This document shows, in pieces, positions 47,101 through 52,264 of a DNA stretch of 52,264 bases. The DNA lies in assembly GCA_903897855.1 (NCBI GenBank), contig CAIUDH010000044.1:1-52264 (forward strand), read 5' to 3'. The notes below the pieces were generated by a model, which was not told the origin of the DNA, searched no databases, and was given only the letters and a program-made list of their open reading frames with translations. The stretch comes from an uncultured Bacteroidota bacterium (GTDB lineage Bacteria > Bacteroidota > Bacteroidia > UKL13-3). Within the stretch, counting starts at the first letter, position 1. Every line of letters begins with the position of its first letter. The position numbers and the translations under genes are program-made.

Positions 47101-47231
47101 TACTTCCATTGCTGGTTTCCATTCACCACGGTTTCGAAGTGATGTACGGTATTCGAGTAAAAGAAATTATTTTGTGAATAAACATCTACATAAAGCAGAG
47201 AGAGGCAAATGAGCAGGTATATATTTTTCAT
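41169..47231 (-). CDS. Giant T9SS-secreted CotH-kinase protein with eight lamin-tail domains
   Basis: A 2020-residue exported protein. Order: signal peptide (1-20), a jelly-roll-like N-terminal domain (about 25-205, with YVGTT-like WKYLVGTTEPDSNWRKL and LLSIDYDDGFVAYINN), a CotH kinase domain (about 230-560; VELHGASSLGFAQKSYG and MGPVWDFNFSLGNC, which carries the acidic metal-binding region), then eight tandem lamin-tail (LTD) units (about 648-1925) each closed by Cys-x-x-GSPG, and a T9SS type A sorting domain (about 1940-2020; IYPNPAGHELTLDVG, LSAGVYFIQF). CotH proteins phosphorylate proteins in spore-formers; activity here is inference. The ATG at 47231 is preferred to the adjacent TTG. Confidence 0.93.
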   Translation of the reverse strand: MKNIYLLICLSLLYVDVYSQNNFFYSNTVHHFETVVNGNQQWKYLVGTTEPDSNWRKLTFNDATWSAGNGGIGYGDNDDATPISTCSSVYMRKQFSISDTSKITELLLSIDYDDGFVAYINNVEIARKNIGTVGMIPTYNTLASAAHEAKLCNNLNAEYFFIDKNTIHALVKNGTNVLCIQVHNNTTSGADNDLTAIPYLMAGLNNSSTVYAQNPSWFKPPFYSHMPIIQILTGNQVVVNEPKKSMRMRIVYNGLNQNHISDSATEYSGKVGVELHGASSLGFAQKSYGITPYDSLGLADNVKILDFPKESDFILYAPWNDKTLMRNVMMYDLARKMGWYAPRCRFVELFLDTSYVGVYVLMEKIKIDKERVAISQVKPNHNAGDSLTGGYIFKIDWNSDPGLGTWSSHVNVFNGQTKSITFQTSDPNGLDITVPQRLYIESFIDSFEQNLIGPTFANPTTGYRKYIDVGSFIDFFILNEITHSVDAYRASTYFFKNKSSQGGKLVMGPVWDFNFSLGNCTFCNSNDTNGWSGCTANNTIWWFDQLNSENFYKDQLRCRWSSLYYSLLSPLNINAYIDSVAAYLEVPQLRHFIRWNILATDLYNGHLSSEYSQEITWMKNWYRGRSTWLNWNMPGWHNPCYESTFANRVFVTEVNYNSDKNLDGGNWIELYNNSSGAVNLANSSFSANGGANSKKLGNITIPAFSYLVLCEDTALFNKIYPDVINNVGNLGFGFNNTQGKLTLYDQNSYFIFNFLYSSEYPWPQGANGGGRTLEHRGINSTYNNPSNWFEGCIGGSPGRAYGRCRQDLNITEINYTAAASHNTGDWFEIKNNSSTSKNIGGYVFKDADSAHSFIFPPNFTIAANDYYVICADTAKFKSLHPTIKNRLGNFNFGISNKSDAIRLYTSNNSLYQSIYYTDTAAPWPNGANGTGFTIELKNDTFRCDDGMNWTTGCIYGSPGKRYHKLCNPALSAKINISELNLKPAIFADDGGWIELHNYDNVDLDLTDFLLSHATSQDTAYLIKEGTILKKNSYLVFCNDVTKFKKWHPLITNVYPLNKWKFNPNTDSIVLKDYNNSTLIGMKYTMNAALLSEANGLGKTLELKYDTSNLNNVSSWFDGCFKGSPAQAFSKCAKSKLIVSEINYNSSPNFKQGFWFEIKNVDTATINLNKYFFRRAYDTTIYYFKKNTTIAPNQYLALSFDSTTFKEANPFISNVMFLTQPLMLVKGDIIQLFDSSTQWLNVQYKDTLPFPLLANGLGYTLNLTHDTLNPFLASSYRTDCFGGSPGTAPLLPCNPALSSNISISEINYLSDANTNSGFWFEIKNNTSVALPLLNWFVTSADLKKNYPILSNVILPSNGFLVFASDTIKFKQQHPSVSNFTFIPAGIFNSNNDSIKLFDYRGFLACKAFYSNDSTWIQGANGLGYSLEKNNIAKNAITANDWRCGCLKGSPGKAFIACEKAALIVSEINYRSSINTNAGQWFELKNTLTTSLNLNNYVIKFNATDSLEINYLLAPKQYLVIASDSILFSKQHRYISNVLYAGFKLDTLKNTIKLFELNKLTNSICYNTQNIALQASNGGGYTLELINDTLNETAPESWTIGCLKGSPGTALLSPCEPALTSNLFFSEINYLADTFNNSGPWVELYNKSTQPVNLQNWVLQNKSSSYVSFLSSFIIPAQSYWVLSNDTAKFHAIYPLVQNVTFANLKLSPISDSIFLHDYSETQACKAFYNNTPAWPQGPNGHGRTLENYTTSKSSISLSNWREGCILGSPGKASSTCADSVIITELNYAPQNSTNDGKWIEFFINSSNSNINKFTFRLNDSITSYTLSKPIKNNGFLVLCADTIAFNKYHPYISNKEQFSTLNMNNGTNSLVIYDQNNALLQSIQYSSLAPWDSLANGKGYTLELLKDSSHFSVADNWKAFCKRGSPGSETVLPCGNAFGIKATRSNTTPQIYPNPAGHELTLDVGLSTFKNIDFEVRNILGQVLLHGSLQKQVTQLDIRTLSAGVYFIQFNDLVPLKFVKK
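41440..45290 (-). repeat. Eight-unit protein-coding repeat (lamin-tail domains) with a two-unit period
   Basis: Unit ends, marked by the GSPG/GSPA codons, fall near 44838, 44358, 43860, 43378, 42885, 42413, 41926 and 41456. Successive distances of 480, 498, 482, 493, 472, 487 and 470 alternate short and long. Each unit opens with a V/I-T/S-E-I/V/L-N-Y/L motif and contains a NWIELYN or WFEIKN strand. DNA identity between units is low, so it is an old protein-level repeat. Confidence 0.9.
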
Positions 47232-47596
47232 CAAATGAATTCTTTTGACAATATTACGATATTAATCCGAGTAATAATTCGTCAGGTCAGGATATTTAAA
47301 CCGATTCAAATTTAAAATCGCAAAACCGAGTTTTATTCTGTTGTTTTAAATGGGCTTTCCAAGTCTATTTCTTTGAATTATAGCAGAAAGATGGGAGCCC
47401 CAATGACCTTAGAAATTATAGTTGATTAATGGAATCTTTTTTTGATGAAAAAAGGTTTCAGGAATGATGGATTGGCTACCCCAAACCATCGATCAAATTG
47501 CGTCGCAAAAAAACCGAATATAAATTTGTGATTGCGTAAATCGTTTAATAAATTCGCACAGCATTAGGTAAGGGTCCTTTCGACATATCATTCTTC
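47232..47596. other. 365-base intergenic region between the CotH gene and mreB
   Basis: A non-coding divergent region. It holds the mreB promoter near its right end, a degenerate core (CAATATTA on the plus strand, 47249-47256) that may serve the CotH gene, and an 11-base palindrome TTGCGTCGCAA at 47498-47508. No reading frame longer than about a dozen codons with a plausible start was found. Confidence 0.7.
47525..47556 (+). promoter_or_regulatory. Promoter of mreB
   Basis: TTTG (47525-47528), 20 bases, then TAAATTCG (47549-47556). This is near-consensus for Bacteroidota and leaves a 40-base leader before the ATG at 47597. Confidence 0.65.
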
Positions 47597-48619
47597 ATGG
47601 GAATATTTAATTTTTTAACTCAGGAACTGGCTATTGATCTTGGCACAGCGAATACTTTAATCATTTTTAAAGATAAGGTAGTTGTGGATGAGCCATCCAT
47701 CATTGCGAAGAACAGGACTACCGGTGAGGTAGTGGCCATAGGTAATCAGGCCATGCAGATGCATGGTAAGACACATGATGAGATACGTACCATTCGCCCG
47801 TTAAAAGATGGTGTGATTGCCGATTTTCAGGCTGCTGAAGAAATGATTAAGGGGATGATAAAAATGATTAACCCCGGAAGACGCATTTTCCCCCCTCAAT
47901 TGCGAATGGTGATTTGTATTCCTAGCGGGATTACCGAAGTGGAGAAAAGGGCGGTACGCGATAGTGCCGAGAAAGCTGGAGGGAAGGAAGTATACATGAT
48001 TCATGAACCTATGGCAGCAGCTATTGGTATTGGTATTGATGTGAGTGAGCCCAAAGGGAATATGATTATTGATATTGGAGGTGGAACTACAGAAATTGCA
48101 GTGATTGCCCTGAGTGGTATCGTGTGCGACCAGTCGATACGTGTTGCTGGGGATGAATTTACCGAAGATATTATTGAATATATGCGCAGGCAACACAATT
48201 TGTTGCTTGGAGAACGATCCGCAGAAAAAATTAAAATTGAAGTAGGTTCTGCACTTTCGGAACTTGAAAAACCTCCAGCCGATTTTGCAGTCATGGGACG
48301 CGATTTAATGACCGGAGTGCCCAAACAAGTTACGGTGTCCTACAGTGAAATCGCACAATGCCTCGACAAATCAATCTCGAAAATTGAAGAAGCGATTTTA
48401 CGTGCGCTGGAGCTTACGCCACCCGAGTTGTCGGCCGATATTTATCAAACAGGCTTGTACCTTACAGGGGGCGGAGCGCTCATCAGAGGACTGGACAAAA
48501 GGATCGCCCAGAAAACAAAATTACCCGTTTACGTAGCGGAAGATCCATTAAGAGCCGTGGTTCGAGGCACTGGTATTGCGCTCAAGAATATCTCCACCTT
48601 TAAATTTCTAATGCAGTAG
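47597..48619 (+). CDS. mreB: Rod-shape determining protein MreB
   Basis: A 340-residue bacterial actin that directs side-wall peptidoglycan synthesis. The phosphate-1 motif DLGTANTLI (about 13-21), VDEPSI, HEPMAAAIGIGI and the phosphate-2 motif DIGGGTTEIAVIALSG are intact. It opens the cell-shape cluster, with mreC 180 bases downstream. Presence of the full cluster predicts rod or elongated cells. Confidence 0.98.
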   Translation: MGIFNFLTQELAIDLGTANTLIIFKDKVVVDEPSIIAKNRTTGEVVAIGNQAMQMHGKTHDEIRTIRPLKDGVIADFQAAEEMIKGMIKMINPGRRIFPPQLRMVICIPSGITEVEKRAVRDSAEKAGGKEVYMIHEPMAAAIGIGIDVSEPKGNMIIDIGGGTTEIAVIALSGIVCDQSIRVAGDEFTEDIIEYMRRQHNLLLGERSAEKIKIEVGSALSELEKPPADFAVMGRDLMTGVPKQVTVSYSEIAQCLDKSISKIEEAILRALELTPPELSADIYQTGLYLTGGGALIRGLDKRIAQKTKLPVYVAEDPLRAVVRGTGIALKNISTFKFLMQ

Positions 48620-48799
48620 TTTGGCTTTTGATGTTTTTGTGTACCGATGTACCCTAGGCATCAAAATCACCACTTAAAATATCGTCAGAAAAAAGCAAAG
48701 TTGAATTTTGTTTGTTTTACCAACGATTTAAAAGCAATGGATGCAAGATTGATTAACAACCCTGAATAAACGCGCAGACTCTAGTACTCATACCCACCC

Positions 48800-49627
48800 A
48801 TGCAACAGTTTTTTTATTTCTTTTTACGATATAAAATCTTTTGGGTATTCTTTCTGTTTGAAGTCCTCTCTCTTATGTTGGTTTTTAATAACAGCCCTTT
48901 TCACCAAGCCAGTTATTTAAATTCAGCCAATCGATTTACCGGAGGCATCTACACAATTTCAAATAATATAAATCAGTATTTTCACTTGCGGAGCGTCAAT
49001 GATAGCTTGGTGGCTGAAAATGCTAGGTTACAGAGTCATTTTTACATCTTGGATTCGAATAAAAATGATATTGATACCTTCGTTTTGAAAGATACCGCTG
49101 AGCATTATGTGGGGCGATACACCTATACGGCTGCCGATGTGCTAAGTAATTCAACCGCGAACCGTAATAACTATTTGATGCTTAATGTGGGTGCCGCCGA
49201 TGGCATCACTAAACAATGCGGGGTGGTGTGTAATGAAGGAGTGGTAGGTATTGTATATGATGTAAGCGAGCATTTTTGTACCGTGTTGTCCTTGTTAAAT
49301 AGTAATGTACATATCAGTGTAAAGATGGATAGTTCGAATCATGCCGGTACCTTGGCATGGAATGGAAAAAGTGCTCTCTTTGCGCAGATAGACGATATCA
49401 ATAAACATGTAAAACTAGAGGCGGGACAACGAATTTCAACCAGTGGGTTGAATACCATTTTCCCCCGTAATATTCCAGTAGGGGAGGTACAGGAAACACG
49501 AATCGAAGGTAACACGAATCATATAACAGTTAAATTGTCAACCTCTTTTGAAACCATTTATAAAGTTTATGTGGTAAAAAACCTTGATTTTGATGAACAA
49601 CAGAAGCTACTCAACAATATAAAATAA
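48800..49627 (+). CDS. mreC: Rod-shape determining protein MreC
   Basis: A 275-residue periplasmic scaffold with one membrane helix (about 12-30), a coiled-coil segment (about 60-95, NDSLVAENARLQSH) and the beta-barrel domains ending LKLSTSFETIYKVYVV-like. Signatures are YLMLNVGAADGITKQCGVV and ISTSGLNTIFPRNIPVGEV. It connects MreB to the periplasmic enzymes with MreD and PBP2. The 180-base gap before it is unusual for this cluster. mreD starts 10 bases after it. Confidence 0.94.
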   Translation: MQQFFYFFLRYKIFWVFFLFEVLSLMLVFNNSPFHQASYLNSANRFTGGIYTISNNINQYFHLRSVNDSLVAENARLQSHFYILDSNKNDIDTFVLKDTAEHYVGRYTYTAADVLSNSTANRNNYLMLNVGAADGITKQCGVVCNEGVVGIVYDVSEHFCTVLSLLNSNVHISVKMDSSNHAGTLAWNGKSALFAQIDDINKHVKLEAGQRISTSGLNTIFPRNIPVGEVQETRIEGNTNHITVKLSTSFETIYKVYVVKNLDFDEQQKLLNNIK

Positions 49628-49637
49628 AAATATTAAA

Positions 49638-50156
49638 GTGTATCGCGATATTCTCTTTCAAACTTTACGATTCCTTTTCCTTGTAGCCTTGCAAGTGTTT
49701 GTGGTAAACCAAATGCTGCAATACAATCTGGTAAATCCGTTTATTTACCCGCTGTTTATTTTGTTATTGCCGGTAAACACTTCATTTCTACTGGTCTTGT
49801 TCCTTAGCTTCACTCTTGGTTTAGCCGTCGATTTGCTTCAATTTACCTCCGGGATACATGCAGCAGCTACTGTATTTATGGGTTTCTTAAGAATTTTTTT
49901 CTTGAGAACTTTATTGAGCAAGGAAAACTATGAGAAAAATATCACACCAGATATCCGAAATAAAGGCTTGGCTTGGTTTTCGGTATATGCTTTTGTGCTC
50001 CTGTTTTTTCATCATTTAATGCTGTATTTTTTGGAAGTATTTACTTTTGCAGAATTTGAGTTCACCATGATGAAGACGTTGTTGAGTGTAATAGCTTCAC
50101 TGGTTATCATCATTTTACTTGAATATTTGCTTATACCTGTTTCCAAAAAGGAATAA
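49638..50156 (+). CDS. mreD: Rod-shape determining protein MreD
   Basis: A 172-residue membrane protein with five hydrophobic helices. It is poorly conserved in sequence but fits MreD by length, topology and position (LVNPFIYPLFILLLPVNTS, LGLAVDLLQFTSGIHAAATVFMGFLR). The start is GTG at 49638. Its stop is 2 bases before the PBP2 start, indicating coupled translation within mreC-mreD-mrdA. Confidence 0.92.
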   Translation: MYRDILFQTLRFLFLVALQVFVVNQMLQYNLVNPFIYPLFILLLPVNTSFLLVLFLSFTLGLAVDLLQFTSGIHAAATVFMGFLRIFFLRTLLSKENYEKNITPDIRNKGLAWFSVYAFVLLFFHHLMLYFLEVFTFAEFEFTMMKTLLSVIASLVIIILLEYLLIPVSKKE

Positions 50157-50158
50157 CC

Positions 50159-52045
50159 ATGCAAAATCTCGACCGGCGTAAAATCACCTTCTACATAATC
50201 TTTGTTCTTGTGGCTCTGGTTTTTTTGACGCGTTTGTTTTTTCTTCAAGTGGTTAATACCAGAGAAGTGGAAGCGGGTCGGTTGGAAGAAGTAAGTTACC
50301 CTTCTCGGGGATTAATTTACGATCGATACGGGGAACTGATGGTTTATAATGATGCCATTTACGATCTGATGATTTATCCCCGTCAGGCCAAAAAGATTGA
50401 TACCTTAAAACTTTGTGAGATCATCGGAATAGACAAAATAGAATTTATTAGCCGCGTTACCGCGATTGTAAAAGATTCGCTTCACTACAAGAGCACAAAA
50501 CCATATGTTTTGGAAAAGGAGCTCTCTGGAAAAATGTATGCGACGCTTCAGGAAAACCTATATCGGTTTAATTGTCTTATTATACAATCACGTACCGATA
50601 GAAAGTACAACCACACGAGCGCTGGGCATTTGCTTGGCTTTATTCGCGAGGTGAGCGATCAGGATATTGCCAAGAGGCCTCTCTATATAAGAGGAGAAGC
50701 AATAGGGAAGTCGGGCCTGGAAAAGAGTTATGAAGATACTTTAAGGGGGAAGAATGGGATGAAATACTTTATACAGGATGTGGCGGGAACCAAAAAGGGA
50801 TCATTTAAAGATGGCAAACTGGATTATGATGCGACTCCCGGTACTGATTTGTATTTAGGAATATCAATTAAACTTCAGGATTATGGAGAAGCGCTGATGC
50901 GAAACAAGGTAGGAAGTATTGTTGCTATTGAGCCCGAGACTGGAGAGATATTGGCTATGATAAGCAGCCCGGGCTATGATCCAAATTTGTTGATTGGGAG
51001 AGAGAAAAACAAAAACTATGCGATGCTCAACGACGACCCAGCCAAGGTGTTATACAATCGACCTCTCGATGCGATGTACCCGCCAGGATCGATCTTTAAA
51101 AGTATGCAAGCTTTGATAGGGCAGCAAGAGGGTGTCTTGTTTCCAAGTACACGTTATCCATGTAATCGTGGTTATCCGGTGATGGGAGGTAAGCCAGGCT
51201 GCCACGCTCATCCTTCACCTTTAGATTTGGTGCAAAGTGTGGCCTATTCTTGTAATTCTTACTACTGCTATGTTTTTCGCAGTATCGTTGATGAAAAAAA
51301 ATTCTCGAGTGTGGAAGACGGTTATCGTAATTGGTATAATAAAATAAGACAGTTTGGGGTAGGGCAAAAACTCGGCGTTGACCTTCCTTTTGAAAACGGT
51401 GGTATCCTTCGCTCGGTGGATTATTTTAATAAAGTTTATGGACAAGGCAGTTGGAAGTCGTCGAATTTAATTTCCTTGGCCATTGGACAAGGAGAACTTG
51501 GTATTACCCCCATGCAAATGGCAAATGTAGTATGTATCATTGCCAATAGAGGCTACTACTGTGTTCCGCATGCCGTGAGAAAAATTGGAGGGGAAGCCGG
51601 AATTGAGGCAAAATATAAAGATCATCATCAGGTTGAAATTGAGAAGCCGTATTTTGAATACGTCATCGAAGGAATGTATCAGGTAGTGGAAAATGGTACG
51701 GCTTCGAATTGTAAGATTCCGGGCATTCCTTATTGTGCCAAAACGGGAACAGCACAAAACCCACACGGCAAAGATCATTCTGTTTTTGTTGCGTTTGCCC
51801 CACGCGACAATCCGAAAATTGCCATCGCCTGCGTGGTTGAGAATGCCGGGTTCGGGGCCGATTGGGCTGGGCCTATTGCAAGCTTAATGATTGAAAAATA
51901 TTTAACTGATTCTGTTTCTAGAAAGAGTATGGATGAAAAAATGAAGCAAGGAAATTTAATGCCTGCGGTTTATTATCGCGATCGAATTAAGGAAAAAGCA
52001 AAAGAATCACAACAAGCCATTGAAAATAAAAAGAAGGTAAACTAA
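50159..52045 (+). CDS. mrdA: Penicillin-binding protein 2 (elongasome transpeptidase)
   Basis: A 628-residue class B PBP that cross-links side-wall peptidoglycan. It has one N-terminal membrane helix (about 11-29), the pedestal domain with YPSRGLIYDRYGELMVYN, and the transpeptidase domain with all three active-site motifs: S311-I-F-K314 (nucleophile Ser311), S364-C-N366 and K528-T-G. Length and domain order are normal. rodA, which often follows, is absent: the next gene is convergent. Confidence 0.96.
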   Translation: MQNLDRRKITFYIIFVLVALVFLTRLFFLQVVNTREVEAGRLEEVSYPSRGLIYDRYGELMVYNDAIYDLMIYPRQAKKIDTLKLCEIIGIDKIEFISRVTAIVKDSLHYKSTKPYVLEKELSGKMYATLQENLYRFNCLIIQSRTDRKYNHTSAGHLLGFIREVSDQDIAKRPLYIRGEAIGKSGLEKSYEDTLRGKNGMKYFIQDVAGTKKGSFKDGKLDYDATPGTDLYLGISIKLQDYGEALMRNKVGSIVAIEPETGEILAMISSPGYDPNLLIGREKNKNYAMLNDDPAKVLYNRPLDAMYPPGSIFKSMQALIGQQEGVLFPSTRYPCNRGYPVMGGKPGCHAHPSPLDLVQSVAYSCNSYYCYVFRSIVDEKKFSSVEDGYRNWYNKIRQFGVGQKLGVDLPFENGGILRSVDYFNKVYGQGSWKSSNLISLAIGQGELGITPMQMANVVCIIANRGYYCVPHAVRKIGGEAGIEAKYKDHHQVEIEKPYFEYVIEGMYQVVENGTASNCKIPGIPYCAKTGTAQNPHGKDHSVFVAFAPRDNPKIAIACVVENAGFGADWAGPIASLMIEKYLTDSVSRKSMDEKMKQGNLMPAVYYRDRIKEKAKESQQAIENKKKVN

Positions 52046-52127
52046 ATTCGTGATTTCCTAACAAATAGGAATTCATAGAGGAGTTTCCTTCTTACAAAAA
52101 AGTATTTAGCTCCATCGGAGCGACTCC

Positions 52128-52264
52128 TTACCTCACCAAAAACAACATCCCCTTTCTCTCCACCACCCTTGCCTCATTCGTGGAGGGGCTGTTACGTATT
52201 CCAATGGCAGATAAACGAAACACATAAGTACCTGATTCTGCCGCTTTCCCTCTAAAGGTTCCGT
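52128..52264 (-). CDS. C-terminal fragment of a T9SS type B (gliding-motility-associated) protein, cut by the window edge
   Basis: Only the last 44 residues are in the window, reading GTFRGKAAESGTYVFRLSA, then a variable stretch and ending RKGMLFLVR before TAA at 52128. The pattern GTYxGK..xxGTYVxxL..RKGxxxLxR is typical of the gliding motility-associated C-terminal domain that targets proteins to the type IX system. The rest of the gene lies beyond the right edge. It is convergent with mrdA. Confidence 0.72.
   Translation of the reverse strand, partial: GTFRGKAAESGTYVFRLSAIGIRNSPSTNEARVVERKGMLFLVR

Noticed and set aside
52053-52073. Hairpin TTCCTA-ACAAA-TAGGAA after mrdA as a terminator
   Set aside because: The stem is short and AT-rich and no T-run follows on either strand, so I do not call it.

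Overview
The window is a chromosomal segment of a Bacteroidota bacterium, probably from a gliding or environmental lineage near the Sphingobacteria/Chitinophagia. Three things support this. Several secreted proteins end in type IX secretion (T9SS) sorting domains. Many genes are preceded by the Bacteroidota promoter core TAnnTTTG or TAnnTTCG, in some cases with a TTTG-like box 19-20 bases upstream, and there is little sign of Shine-Dalgarno sites. The gene content is typical of the phylum: DUF3467, DUF3098, long-form IspG, a SecG-linked hypothetical protein and a propeller-type sensor kinase. I see no insertion sequence, integrase, prophage, CRISPR array or rRNA. Most of the window is housekeeping DNA.

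Region by region. 1-480: tRNA-Pro and tRNA-Ser (minus) and tRNA-His (plus), with promoters and terminators. 484-4919: DUF3467, a Glu/Leu/Phe/Val dehydrogenase, then the envelope operon ftsX-DUF3098-uppP-truB. 4981-8933: a methyltransferase with rbfA (minus), divergent from def and a DUF255/thioredoxin-fold protein. 8966-14167: miaE (minus), divergent from a five-gene run of glycosyltransferase, outer-membrane-type protein, serine hydrolase lipoprotein, beta-propeller and trmB. 14244-21487: a minus-strand block with a T9SS cargo protein, ispG, an acetyl-CoA hydrolase/transferase, an esterase lipoprotein and a Tat-type class-V aminotransferase. 21745-25430: anmK, an AI-2E family permease and kbl. 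25483-29294: a tiny lipoprotein (minus), a crotonase, an Xaa-Pro aminopeptidase, a TPR-like protein and secG. 29502-31479: groS-groL. 31641-32903: a GT87-type mannosyltransferase.

32934-47231 is the most accessory-looking stretch. A TonB-dependent receptor is divergent from a MarR regulator, and the promoter region they share carries TACG/CGTA palindromes. Next come a periplasmic-propeller histidine kinase with its LuxR-type response regulator, an MFS exporter, and a 2020-residue T9SS-secreted CotH-kinase protein with eight tandem lamin-tail domains. 47597-52045 is the cell-shape cluster mreB-mreC-mreD-mrdA. The right edge cuts a convergent gene whose C-terminus looks like a T9SS type-B (gliding-motility-associated) domain.

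Functional themes are envelope growth (ftsX, uppP, mreBCD, mrdA, anmK, secG), translation and RNA modification (tRNAs, truB, rbfA, def, miaE, trmB), protein folding (groSL) and T9SS surface display. The most notable observations are the dimer-periodic lamin-tail array, the MarR/TonB operator region, a 42-residue lipoprotein with its own promoter, and several genes whose promoter core lies so close to the start codon that the mRNA should be leaderless or nearly so.
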